This document shows, one piece after another, positions 35,964 to 43,171 of a stretch of DNA of 43,171 bases. The notes beneath the pieces are model-generated. The model was not told the origin of the DNA, searched no databases, and saw only the letters and a program-made list of their open reading frames with translations. Source of the stretch: an uncultured Eggerthellaceae bacterium. GTDB taxonomy: Bacteria > Actinomycetota > Coriobacteriia > Coriobacteriales > Eggerthellaceae. How positions within the stretch are numbered: position 1 is the stretch's first letter; each line of letters begins with the position of its first letter. The stretch spans positions 1-43,171 of the forward strand of contig CAJTVP010000007.1 of assembly GCA_910580205.1 (NCBI GenBank). The letters run 5' to 3'. The translations under genes and the position numbers were made by a program.

Positions 35964-36638
35964 GTGCCAAAGAACGGCATGGCAGCGAAGATAGGCGTCA
36001 TCTTCGATTGCGACGGGACGCTTTTGGATTCCATGGGCATGTGGCATTCGCTGGACGACCGGCTGGCGGCGCGCGCGGGCGTTGAGCTCACGAAGGCGGA
36101 CCGGGATTTCCTGACGGCGGCCACGTTGGAAGAATGCGCTGTTTACCTCCATGAACGCTACGCCATGGGCCAGAGCCCCCAGGACGTGCTGGAAGATTTC
36201 CATGAAGAGCTGCTCGCCTGTTACCGCAGTGAAGTGCAGCCGAAACCAGGTGCCGTGCGCTTGGTGCAGGAGCTTGCAGAGGCGAACATTCCCATGGCTG
36301 TGGCATCATCCACCCCGCCAGAGCTGTTGCGGTTGGGGCTGGAGACGACGAAGCTAGCTGCCGCCATGGAAGCCATCATCTCCGTGGAAGACGTGGATTC
36401 ATCCAAGCGCGAACCGTTGGTATACGACATAGCGCGGGCGGCTCTGGGAACAGAACGCGCGCAGACGTGGGGCGTGGAAGATGCGCTCTACGCGGTGCAT
36501 ACCTTGACGAAGGCAGGGTATAGGACCATGGCGGTGTTCGACAGCATGATCGCAGGCGCTCCTGAAGACTTGGCCGCTGCCGCCGATGTATACGTTCCCT
36601 CGTTGGAATCCGCTACCGTAGAGCTGTTCCTGGGATGA
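35964..36638 (+). CDS. HAD superfamily phosphatase
   Basis: A 224-residue haloacid-dehalogenase-like hydrolase. Motif I is FDCDGTLLDS with its nucleophile Asp, motif II is VASSTPPE, the motif III Lys is in SSKREP, and GVEDALYAV carries the motif IV acid. An alpha-helical cap is inserted after motif I, the beta-phosphoglucomutase/phosphatase type. Substrate is unknown. It starts four bases after hom, by GTG with GAGTGAG upstream; an ATG five codons later is an alternative, so it is probably part of the hom operon. Confidence 0.87.
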   Translation: MPKNGMAAKIGVIFDCDGTLLDSMGMWHSLDDRLAARAGVELTKADRDFLTAATLEECAVYLHERYAMGQSPQDVLEDFHEELLACYRSEVQPKPGAVRLVQELAEANIPMAVASSTPPELLRLGLETTKLAAAMEAIISVEDVDSSKREPLVYDIARAALGTERAQTWGVEDALYAVHTLTKAGYRTMAVFDSMIAGAPEDLAAAADVYVPSLESATVELFLG

Positions 36639-36661
36639 GCTGACGCGGTTCGCCTACGGCA

Positions 36662-36985
36662 TCACCGCAGCTGCTCTTCGTTCAAGATCTCCAGAGCAGC
36701 GGCATACCCGCCGGTCCCGTAGCTCAAGCACTTGGACACGCGGGCGATGGTGGTGGCCGAAGCGCCTGTCTGCTGTTCGATGGCCGCATATGAAAGCCCC
36801 TGATCCAGCAGCCGCGCCACTGCCAAACGCTGCGAGGTTTCGCGGATCTCTCGAATGGTGAACATATCCTCCAGCAGCGCGAAGATGGTGTCCTCATCAT
36901 CCAGCACGGCCAGCACGCGCAGCAGGTCATCCACCTCCGGCTTGCGGATGTCTTCTCGGATGGCGGTGTTCGCCGGTTCACTCAT
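36662..36985 (-). CDS. YerC/YecD family TrpR-like DNA-binding protein
   Basis: A 107-residue helical protein of the TrpR/YerC group. The TrpR-like helix-turn-helix is at about 55-85 (RLLDQGLSYAAIEQQTGASATTIARV). Regulon and ligand are unknown. Its ATG lies within the last codons of cimA, overlapping by eight bases, and AAGGAG lies six bases upstream, so it is translated together with cimA. A role in amino-acid control is inference from that context. Confidence 0.85.
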   Translation of the reverse strand: MSEPANTAIREDIRKPEVDDLLRVLAVLDDEDTIFALLEDMFTIREIRETSQRLAVARLLDQGLSYAAIEQQTGASATTIARVSKCLSYGTGGYAAALEILNEEQLR

Positions 36986-38612
36986 GGTCTGCTCCTTGCC
37001 CAGGCGTTGCGCATCCCAGATGCCCGCTGCGGATGAGCCCGTATTCAATGGATTCCACGAGCGCGTTCCAAGACGCCTCGATCACGTTCTCCGACACGCT
37101 CACGGTACCATAGGTGCCGAACTCATCAGCCGTGGTAATGGTGACCCGCGTCAGCGCGCCAGTGCCTTGGCTCTCGTCAGGAAGGCGGACCTTGTAGTCC
37201 ACCAGATTGAGCTCGGCCACCTCCGGGTACGACTCGGTGATGGCCATGCGCAGCGCCGCGTCCAGCGCGCCCACCGGACCGGTGCCTTCGCCAGTGGCGA
37301 CGAAGCGCTCATCCCCCACGTGTATCTTGATGGTGGCCTCCGAAGCCGCGTCCTTCGCCAACGCGCCCGTATCCTCCCGGTCGTCCACGATCACTCGGAA
37401 TGATTCCAGCGTGAACGCCGGACGGTACGTGCCCATCTGCCGCATCAACATGAGGGCCAGCGAGCCGTCAGCCATCTCGTAGGTGTAGCCGTGGGCTTCG
37501 CGCGCCTTGATCTCATCCAAGAGCGCTTGGATGTCCACGTTGGAAGCTTCAAGATCGAAACCGAGCGCGGCGGCCTTCTGCAACAGCGACGCCTTGCCCG
37601 CCAGCTCGCTCACGACCATGCGCGCGCTGTTGCCCACCTTCGCCGGGTCCGTATGCTCGTAGGCCTGCGGGAACCGGGAGATGGCGCTGGCATGAAGGCC
37701 GCCCTTGTGCGCGAACGCGGACGCACCCGTGTAAGGGTGGTGCGGCGGCACGGAGATGCCGGTCACCTCCGCCAGGCAATGAGAAACGTCGGTCAACTCC
37801 GTCAGCTTGTGCGCGCCCAAGGCCTCCATGCCCATCTTGAGCTCCGCGTCCGCGATGACCGTGAGCAGATCCGTGTTGCCCACGCGCTCACCGATCCCAT
37901 TGCACGTCCCCTGCACTTGGCGAACGCCGGCGCGCACAGCGGCCAGCGTGTTCGCCACAGCGCACCCGGAATCGTTGTGACAGTGGATGCCGAATTGCTG
38001 GTCAGGCACCTCCTCACGCACGCGAGCGATCACCTGATGCACCACGTCGTCCACTTGGAAAGGCAGCCAGCCGCCGTTCGTCTCGCAAAGATCCACGGAA
38101 TCCGCGCCCGCTTTCGCAGCGGTCAGAACGCAGAGGAGCGCATAGTCCGCATTGGCGGCCCACCCATCGAAGAAGTGCTCTGCATCGAAAACCACAGAGC
38201 GCCCGGCCGCCTTCAAAAAGATGACCGAATCGTGGATCATGCGCACGTTCTCTTCCAGCGTGGTTTGCAACGCTCGCGTGACTTGCTCATCCCAGGTCTT
38301 GCCCACGATGGTCACAACGGGCGCGGCTGAATCCAACAGGTCGCGCAAGCCGGGATCGCGTTCGGCAGCCACGCCTTTTTTGCAGGTGTTTCCGAACGCA
38401 GCGATCTTCGCATGGGCGAGCGGCATATCCGCCACGCGTTTGAAGAAGGCGATGTCTTTGGGGTTGGAAGCGGGGAATCCGCCTTCGATCACGTCAATGC
38501 CGAACGCATCAAGGCGAGCGACCACTTTGATCTTGTCCTCCAGAGACAGGCTCACGCCTTCGCACTGCTCGCCATCGCGCAAGGTGCTGTCATATGTGAG
38601 GAGGTGATCCAT
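36978..38612 (-). CDS. cimA: (R)-citramalate synthase
   Basis: A 544-residue enzyme that condenses pyruvate with acetyl-CoA, giving isoleucine a route that bypasses threonine. The catalytic DmpG/HMGL barrel starts TYDSTLRDGEQ and contains IHCHNDSGCAVAN and GTCNGIGERVGN. The cap blocks FAHKGGLHASAI and the C-terminal LeuA allosteric dimer domain follow. The length and the Cys-free start distinguish CimA from homocitrate or isopropylmalate synthases, but 2-isopropylmalate synthase-like activity is not excluded. On the minus strand GTGAGA, 17 bases and TACAAT lie upstream and the -10 ends six bases before the ATG, with no ribosome binding site, so it seems leaderless. Confidence 0.9.
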   Translation of the reverse strand: MDHLLTYDSTLRDGEQCEGVSLSLEDKIKVVARLDAFGIDVIEGGFPASNPKDIAFFKRVADMPLAHAKIAAFGNTCKKGVAAERDPGLRDLLDSAAPVVTIVGKTWDEQVTRALQTTLEENVRMIHDSVIFLKAAGRSVVFDAEHFFDGWAANADYALLCVLTAAKAGADSVDLCETNGGWLPFQVDDVVHQVIARVREEVPDQQFGIHCHNDSGCAVANTLAAVRAGVRQVQGTCNGIGERVGNTDLLTVIADAELKMGMEALGAHKLTELTDVSHCLAEVTGISVPPHHPYTGASAFAHKGGLHASAISRFPQAYEHTDPAKVGNSARMVVSELAGKASLLQKAAALGFDLEASNVDIQALLDEIKAREAHGYTYEMADGSLALMLMRQMGTYRPAFTLESFRVIVDDREDTGALAKDAASEATIKIHVGDERFVATGEGTGPVGALDAALRMAITESYPEVAELNLVDYKVRLPDESQGTGALTRVTITTADEFGTYGTVSVSENVIEASWNALVESIEYGLIRSGHLGCATPGQGADHE

Positions 38613-38749
38613 GAGGGTATTGTATATCACGGCCTCCACGGTCTCACCCCAGCAATGCATCAGAAGACCGAGCGGCCGGGAACGCAAAATCCTCTGGCAA
38701 GAAAACTGTATACTTCCCCTGTAGAGTCTCAAGTCCTAGAGGAGGAACA

Positions 38750-40174
38750 ATGGGCGGATTCTTCGGCGCGGTCTCCCACGAAGATGTGGTGCTGGACGTC
38801 TTCTTCGGCGTTGACTACCACTCGCATCTGGGCACCCGGCGCGGCGGCATGGTCTTCGTGGACGAGCAGGACGGCTTCCAAAAAGAGATCCACTCCATCG
38901 AGAACACCCCTTTCCGCTCCCGCTTCGAAGACGACCTCCCGAAGTTCCACGGCCATGCGGGGATCGGCTGCATCTCAGACACTGACCCGCAGCCGCTTCT
39001 CGTCCGCAGCCACCTGGGCACGTTCGCCATCACCACGGTGGGCATCGTGAACAACGCGGATCTGCTCATAGACGAGTTCTTCGCTGCAGGCGAAAAACAG
39101 TTCATGGCGCTCAGCTCCGGCAAGGTGAACACCACGGAGCTGGTGGCCGCGCTCATCAACCAGAAGCAAGATTTCGTGAGCGGCATCCGTTACGCGCAGG
39201 AGAAGATCGAAGGCTCGCTCACGCTGCTCATCATGACCCGTGAAGGGGAGATCATCGCCGCCCGCGATGCCCTGGGCCGTTTGCCCGTGCTCATCGGCCA
39301 GAAAGAGGACGGCTATTGCATCTCGTTCGAGTCGTTCGCCTATCACAAGCTGGGCTACGTTGACGCCTATGAGCTGGGGCCGGGGGAGATCGTCCGCGTG
39401 GACGCCAATGGCTTCGACACGCTGGCCCCCGCTGGGGACCGGATGCAGATCTGCGCGTTCCTCTGGGTCTATTATGGCTACCCGAATTCCAACTACGAAG
39501 GCGTGAACGTGGAGTGCATGCGCTATGCGAACGGCGCCATCATGGCACGCGACGAAGCCGCAGCGGGCACCATGCCCACGGTGGATCACATCGCCGGCGT
39601 CCCGGATTCCGGCGTCCCACACGCCATCGGCTACTCAACGCAAAGCGGCCAACCCTTCGCCCGTCCCTTCATAAAATACACTCCCACCTGGGCGCGCTCG
39701 TTCATGCCCACGAACCAGGAAGTGCGCAACCGCGTGGCGAAGATGAAGCAGATCCACATCCCAGAGCTCATCCGCGACAAGAAGCTGCTCTTCGTGGACG
39801 ATTCCATCGTGCGCGGCACCCAGCTGCACGAAACCGTGGACTTCCTGTACTCCTGCGGCGCGCGCGAGGTGCACATGCGCAGCGCCTGTCCACCCATCAT
39901 GTACTCGTGCAAGTACCTGAGCTTCTCTTCCAGCAAATCGGAGATGGATCTCATCGCCCGGCGCGTCATCCATGAGCTTGAAGGCGAAGATGGCGTGAAC
40001 CACCTGGCCGAATATGCAGACAGCACCACCGAACGGGGCAAATGCCTCTTGCGCACCATTTGTGAGCAGATGGGCTTCGATTCGCTGGGCTATCAGTCCC
40101 TATCCGGCATGTTGGAGGCCATCGGCATCGACCCAGCGAAGGTGTGCACGTACTGTTGGACTGGTGCTGAATAG
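38750..40174 (+). CDS. Amidophosphoribosyltransferase-like protein lacking the glutaminase Cys
   Basis: A 474-residue PurF paralogue. The class II glutamine amidotransferase fold is present at 1-240 (LGTRRGGM, GHAGIGCISD), and the phosphoribosyltransferase PRPP loop LLFVDDSIVRGTQ is intact near 340-352. But the N-terminus is MGGFFGAV, where true PurF begins MCG(V/I)(F/L)G after processing, so the nucleophile Cys is replaced by Gly. The start is secure (AGGAGGAAC just upstream). It may use free ammonia, serve as a regulator, or act on another substrate. A conserved family of such proteins exists in anaerobes as far as I recall. Confidence 0.85.
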   Translation: MGGFFGAVSHEDVVLDVFFGVDYHSHLGTRRGGMVFVDEQDGFQKEIHSIENTPFRSRFEDDLPKFHGHAGIGCISDTDPQPLLVRSHLGTFAITTVGIVNNADLLIDEFFAAGEKQFMALSSGKVNTTELVAALINQKQDFVSGIRYAQEKIEGSLTLLIMTREGEIIAARDALGRLPVLIGQKEDGYCISFESFAYHKLGYVDAYELGPGEIVRVDANGFDTLAPAGDRMQICAFLWVYYGYPNSNYEGVNVECMRYANGAIMARDEAAAGTMPTVDHIAGVPDSGVPHAIGYSTQSGQPFARPFIKYTPTWARSFMPTNQEVRNRVAKMKQIHIPELIRDKKLLFVDDSIVRGTQLHETVDFLYSCGAREVHMRSACPPIMYSCKYLSFSSSKSEMDLIARRVIHELEGEDGVNHLAEYADSTTERGKCLLRTICEQMGFDSLGYQSLSGMLEAIGIDPAKVCTYCWTGAE

Positions 40175-40213
40175 TTACCTGTTCCGTTTCGGGCCTTTTG
40201 GTACGATGGACGG

Positions 40214-41470
40214 ATGAGACGCCGCGAAAAGCACAATGATTCCAAAGAGCTTGCCCAGGACTTGCGCCAAGATTTCGACGTGAGCTGGTACAAGCGCATG
40301 TTGTCAGCGCCCGTTGACACTGAGAAGCTCCCCATCGGCATGAAGGTGTTCGGGGTGCTCTGCGTTTTGGGGGCGCTGTTCGCCTTGTACGAAGTGGTGC
40401 TGGCCGTCGTCTCCACCGTGCAGCTCTTCACGGAAGGGCAAATGAATCAACTGGGCTTGTCCACCATCGTGGTCACATTCATCCATCTGGCAGACATCGG
40501 GCTGCTCGCCGCGTGCTTCGCGGTGTTCGGTATCCGCCTGTTCCGCAATCAGCGCCGTTTCGCCGCGCTGGTGATCTACGCGGTCTACGTGCTGCTGCTC
40601 GCAGGCGCCATCTGCTCGCTGATGCTCTACGGCGTCAATCCACGCCTGGCTGTCTACGTCGGTCTGTTCGCGCTGTTGGTGGCGTTCCAGATCTATCTTG
40701 ATCCGTCCCTGCGCCAGGAGCGCCAGCTCCAGCGGAAACTCCACGAGTCGGAGTTGCGCGACGAACAGGAAGAAGGCACGCTCGGACGAGACCGGTCCGG
40801 TCGCGGCTACATAGCGCTCAACTTCTTCAACCTGTTCTGGATCTTCGTGGCCGCCAGCTTCATCGGCGACGTCATGGAATCCATCTTTCACGTGCTGGTG
40901 GTGGATCCCGGTCACTGGCAAGATCGCGCGGGACTGCTGTTCGGGCAATTCTCGCCCATCTACGGCTGCGGCGCGTTGCTGATGACACTGTTCTTGAACC
41001 GGTTCTACAAGTCCAACGTGATCCTCATCTTCTTCGTGAGCGCAGTCATCGGTGGTGCATTCGAGTTCTTCGTCAGCCTGTTCATGCAATACACCTTCGG
41101 CGCGGTGGCGTGGGACTACACTGGCCAGTGGCTCTCCATTGATGGCCGCACCTGCGGTTGGGCCATGGGTTGCTGGGGGCTGCTCGGCGTGCTCTGGATC
41201 AAGCTGCTGCTGCCGTTCCTGCTCTGGCTGGTGGATCTGATCCCGTGGAACTGGCGCTACAGCATCACCGCGGTGGCGGCCGTGTTCATGGCCGCGGACT
41301 GCATCATGTCGCTGCAGGCGCTGGATTGCTGGTACGAGCGCCTCTCTGGCAACCCGGTGGTCAGCCCCATCCAGCATTTCTATGCGGACCATTTCAACGA
41401 TCAATTCATGGAGAACCGGTTCCAATCCATGACCGTCAATCCCGGAAGCGCTGTCCGCGGCGGCCACTGA
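40214..41470 (+). CDS. Multi-pass membrane protein, CmpB/ABC-transporter type IV family
   Basis: A 418-residue membrane protein with about ten helices. The C-terminal half (LFGQFSPIYGCGALLMTL, EFFVSLFMQYTFGAVAWDY, then NGRTCGWAMGC-like DGRTCGWAMGCWGLLG) matches the CmpB-type putative ABC transporter type IV domain. The N-terminal half (about 45-165) is a separate set of four helices joined by a charged linker, which looks like a fusion. The start has only a poor ribosome binding site, with a -10-like TACGAT ending six bases upstream. Substrate is unknown. Confidence 0.75.
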   Translation: MRRREKHNDSKELAQDLRQDFDVSWYKRMLSAPVDTEKLPIGMKVFGVLCVLGALFALYEVVLAVVSTVQLFTEGQMNQLGLSTIVVTFIHLADIGLLAACFAVFGIRLFRNQRRFAALVIYAVYVLLLAGAICSLMLYGVNPRLAVYVGLFALLVAFQIYLDPSLRQERQLQRKLHESELRDEQEEGTLGRDRSGRGYIALNFFNLFWIFVAASFIGDVMESIFHVLVVDPGHWQDRAGLLFGQFSPIYGCGALLMTLFLNRFYKSNVILIFFVSAVIGGAFEFFVSLFMQYTFGAVAWDYTGQWLSIDGRTCGWAMGCWGLLGVLWIKLLLPFLLWLVDLIPWNWRYSITAVAAVFMAADCIMSLQALDCWYERLSGNPVVSPIQHFYADHFNDQFMENRFQSMTVNPGSAVRGGH

Positions 41471-41560
41471 TCCATGGCCGCCTTCGCATCCGGGAAACAC
41501 CGCACCTCCCGAATGTGACCCTGTTCGTTTACAATCCCCTCAGAGAGAAAGGCGCGCATC

Positions 41561-41779
41561 ATGGACATCCTGGGCACCATCAAAGACATCGTGAGCACCA
41601 ACCTTGAAATCCCGGCGGACAGCGTCACCGTTGACTCCACGTTCGAGTCGCTAGGCGTTGACTCCCTTGACATGGCAGAGCTCTCTTGCGAATTGGAAGA
41701 TCGCCTTGACATCGAATTGGGCGACCCGGAAGACATCACCACCGTCGGTGAGCTGATCGCGTATATCGAGAACCTTTGA
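41561..41779 (+). CDS. acpP: Acyl carrier protein
   Basis: A 72-residue helical protein. The motif GVDSLDMAELSCELED carries the serine that takes the 4'-phosphopantetheine arm. Length and acidity are typical for the fatty-acid synthesis carrier. No fab genes are nearby, so it may instead belong to a specialised system, but the core sequence is ordinary. GAGAGAAAGG is upstream of the ATG. It lies between the CmpB-type gene and the TACG-hairpin repeat. Confidence 0.92.
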   Translation: MDILGTIKDIVSTNLEIPADSVTVDSTFESLGVDSLDMAELSCELEDRLDIELGDPEDITTVGELIAYIENL

Positions 41780-41812
41780 TTACGGATCCGCGATAGCGGC
41801 CACGTAACAAAG
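41780..41812. repeat. TACG-hairpin intergenic repeat, copy 3
   Basis: TTACGGATCCGCGATAGCGG continuing CCACGTAACAAA. From CCGCGATAGCGG on it is identical to 15499-15520. The left arm is degraded and the 5' GGGAAGCCGCAGCGTCAAT part is absent. It follows the acpP stop, where it may end transcription before the rplM promoter. Confidence 0.65.
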
Positions 41813-41817
41813 AATCC

Positions 41818-41845
41818 TTGCATTCGCACGGGGATGCGCTAAACT
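41818..41845 (+). promoter_or_regulatory. Candidate rplM-rpsI promoter
   Basis: TTGCAT (41818-41823) and TAAACT (41840-41845) are 16 bases apart. Transcription would begin near 41852, leaving a leader of about 170 bases. Confidence 0.6.
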
Positions 41846-41856
41846 TTAGCGGTTGC

Positions 41857-41934
41857 TTTCAAAAGCCCCGTAACGCTCGCGGACGCAGCGTCCGGTGTCC
41901 AGACCGGCCGATGCAGCCCTGAGCACTTTTGAAA
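41857..41934 (+). ncRNA. Structured rplM leader, possible ribosomal-protein autoregulatory element
   Basis: TTTCAAAAG (41857-41865) and CTTTTGAAA (41926-41934) form a perfect 9-bp closing stem. Inside are GGACG/CGTCC (41881-41892) and CCGGT/ACCGG (41892-41907) hairpins, giving a multibranch fold. It lies in the rplM leader downstream of the promoter. Leader structures that bind L13 are known in Firmicutes; whether this is an analogue is inference. Confidence 0.55.
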
Positions 41935-42024
41935 CTGACACGCATGATCGCGCGGGACCTGCGGGCGAAATCGCAGCGCAGGACGCTTCAGCCGGCGCGC
42001 TCAGGCCATAGGAAGGAACGAACA

Positions 42025-42459
42025 GTGAAGACCTACAGTGCAAAGCCGGGCGAGGTCGAGCGCTCTTGGTACGTGATCGACGCTGAGGATCAGGTCCTCG
42101 GTCGCGTCGCATCCAAGGCTGCGCAGATCCTTCGCGGGAAGACGAAGCCGCAGTACACGCCGCACGTTGACGTGGGCGATTTCGTCATCATCGTGAACGC
42201 CGAGAAGATCAAGGTCACCGGCGGCAAAGAGCAGAAGAAGGAATACTTCCGTCACAGCGGACATCCCGGTGGGCTGAAGTCCGAGACGTTCGAGGAAGCC
42301 ATGCGGAAGCACCCTGAGCGCGTGATCCAACACGCGGTGCAGGGCATGCTGCCGAAGAACACCCTCGGACGCGCCCAGGGCAAGAAGCTCAAGGTGTATG
42401 CGGGCCCTGATCATCCGCATACCGCGCAGAATCCGCAAAAGCTAGAGATGGGAGCGTAG
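42025..42459 (+). CDS. rplM: 50S ribosomal protein L13
   Basis: A 144-residue protein of the large ribosomal subunit. VKTYSAKPGEVERSWYVID, DVGDFVIIVNAEKI and GMLPKNTLGR are typical L13 blocks. The start is a GTG at 42025 with GGAAGGA upstream; the longer frame back to 41929 reads through the leader and is not real. It is followed immediately by rpsI (S9), the almost universal pair. Confidence 0.97.
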   Translation: MKTYSAKPGEVERSWYVIDAEDQVLGRVASKAAQILRGKTKPQYTPHVDVGDFVIIVNAEKIKVTGGKEQKKEYFRHSGHPGGLKSETFEEAMRKHPERVIQHAVQGMLPKNTLGRAQGKKLKVYAGPDHPHTAQNPQKLEMGA

Positions 42460-42463
42460 CAAG

Positions 42464-42874
42464 ATGGCAGATGCGAACAAGCCCAAAACCGAAGCGCTGT
42501 ATTACGGCACCGGGCGCCGCAAGACGGCGGTCGCGCGCGTCCGTCTGGTTCCTGGCACTGGCAAGGTGACCATCAACGGCCGCGAGGGCGATCAGTACTT
42601 CACCCGCGCAGGCCTTCTGGCAAGCGCCCTCACCCCGTTCAAGGTGACGGACACGGTTGACCATTTCGACGTGAAAGCTCGCATTGATGGTGGCGGCACC
42701 ACGGGCCAAGCTGGGGCGCTCCGCCTTGGCATCGCTCGCGCTCTTCTGGAAGCGGGCGACTACCGTGATGAGCTCAAGAAGGCTGGTTATCTCACGCGCG
42801 ACTCCCGCATGGTGGAACGCAAGAAGTACGGCCTGAAGAAAGCCCGCAAGCGTCCGCAGTTCAGCAAGCGCTAA
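42464..42874 (+). CDS. rpsI: 30S ribosomal protein S9
   Basis: A 136-residue small-subunit protein. YYGTGRRKTAVARVRL is the S9 N-terminal signature after a short charged extension, and the C-terminus ends in the conserved basic KKARKRPQFSKR, which reaches the P-site tRNA. It starts four bases after rplM. A clear terminator follows, closing the two-gene operon. Confidence 0.97.
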   Translation: MADANKPKTEALYYGTGRRKTAVARVRLVPGTGKVTINGREGDQYFTRAGLLASALTPFKVTDTVDHFDVKARIDGGGTTGQAGALRLGIARALLEAGDYRDELKKAGYLTRDSRMVERKKYGLKKARKRPQFSKR

Positions 42875-42899
42875 ACGCGAATCGTTTCACTGGTATGCG

Positions 42900-42932
42900 A
42901 AAGCCACTCCGTTTCGGCGGGGTGGCTTTTTT
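42900..42932 (+). terminator. Rho-independent terminator of rplM-rpsI
   Basis: AAAGCCACTCCG and CGGGGTGGCTTT form a 12-bp stem with one G-T pair and loop TTTCGG, followed by TTTT. Confidence 0.93.
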
Positions 42933-43003
42933 GGTGAGGGTCGGTCGCGAAAGCGTGCAACCGAACGCAGCACGGGGGCAGTTGAAGGAACAAGGAGCCG
43001 GAG

Positions 43004-43171
43004 ATGATCGTTCACATCGAAGACCCGCAGGACCCACGTCTGGATGCCTACGTGCGGCTGACGGATATGCAGCTGCGCAACCGGCTGGAACCGGAACGTG
43101 GCATCTTCATCGCAGAGTCGCCGAAAGTGATCGGCCGCGCCATGGACGCTGGCTTGCAGTCGCTTTCGTTC
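43004..43171 (+). CDS. TrmH/SpoU-like RNA methyltransferase, N-terminal part
   Basis: The first 56 codons of a gene cut by the window edge. The protein opens MIVHIEDPQDPRLDAYVRL and continues RGIFIAESPKVIGRAMDAG, matching the substrate-binding N-domain of SpoU/TrmH-type 2'-O-methyltransferases. These act on rRNA or tRNA. The catalytic knot domain lies beyond the window. AAGGAG precedes the ATG by six bases. Confidence 0.8.
   Translation, partial: MIVHIEDPQDPRLDAYVRLTDMQLRNRLEPERGIFIAESPKVIGRAMDAGLQSLSF

Noticed and set aside
34610..36124. 504-codon minus-strand open frame
   Set aside because: Antisense to hom, with no family resemblance.
42961..43003. Additional small gene before the methyltransferase
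   Set aside because: Only leader sequence with its ribosome binding site is visible.

Overview
The window looks like chromosomal DNA from an anaerobic, high-GC actinobacterium of the Coriobacteriia, most likely family Eggerthellaceae. The reasons are a Tat-exported DMSO-reductase-type operon beside a divergent membrane-embedded LuxR regulator, a lipoprotein-rich envelope, type III glutamine synthetase, oleate hydratase and citramalate synthase, with genome-wide actinobacterial-looking gene style. I cannot name the genus from sequence alone.

Layout. 1-3.4 kb: a DMT exporter divergent from a LysR regulator, a cyclophilin lipoprotein, and D-aminoacyl-tRNA deacylase. 3.4-10.6 kb: a minus-strand respiratory operon dmsA-dmsB-dmsC-torD-dmsC2 facing away from a 12-TM LuxR-type regulator. 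10.7-14.8 kb: oleate hydratase, an SLC13-like anion permease and a DUF6364/PIN toxin-antitoxin pair under an inverted-repeat operator. 14.8-15.55 kb: a gene-free zone of dispersed repeats. 15.55-21.3 kb: clpC under a CIRCE element, Ppx/GppA phosphatase, a flavodiiron protein and a zinc-ribbon membrane protein. 21.3-25.0 kb: lysS with a fused tRNA-binding domain, greA, tatA and a tail-anchored unknown. 25.1-29.7 kb: a second toxin-antitoxin pair, a NUDIX hydrolase, a second repeat zone, glnN, and an FMN-binding split-barrel protein. 29.8-34.6 kb: a LEA-like small protein, a hairpin element, ilvE, a MoaE-like protein, a lipoprotein serpin and lysA. 34.6-43.2 kb: hom, a HAD phosphatase, yerC and cimA (minus), a purF-like gene lacking its glutaminase cysteine, a CmpB-type membrane protein, acpP, rplM-rpsI with a structured leader, and the start of a TrmH/SpoU methyltransferase.

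How the genes fit together. The dms operon makes an exported molybdenum reductase; torD (maturation), tatA (export) and a moaE-like gene (cofactor) elsewhere in the window serve the same chemistry. The flavodiiron protein and NUDIX hydrolase fit an oxygen-sensitive organism. ilvE, cimA, lysA, hom, glnN and lysS form an amino-acid supply set for Ile, Lys, Thr/Met and Gln.

The most unusual material is not in the genes. Two diverged copies of a roughly 270-300 bp intergenic element (14812-15114 and 26541-26811) share two hairpins whose stems differ by compensating base changes. Two further families of small hairpin repeats are scattered in intergenic DNA, one of which supplies the last codons and stop of the DMT gene. 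Other points worth checking are the Cys-less PurF paralogue, the LysRS-Trbp111 fusion, the lipoprotein serpin and the rplM leader.
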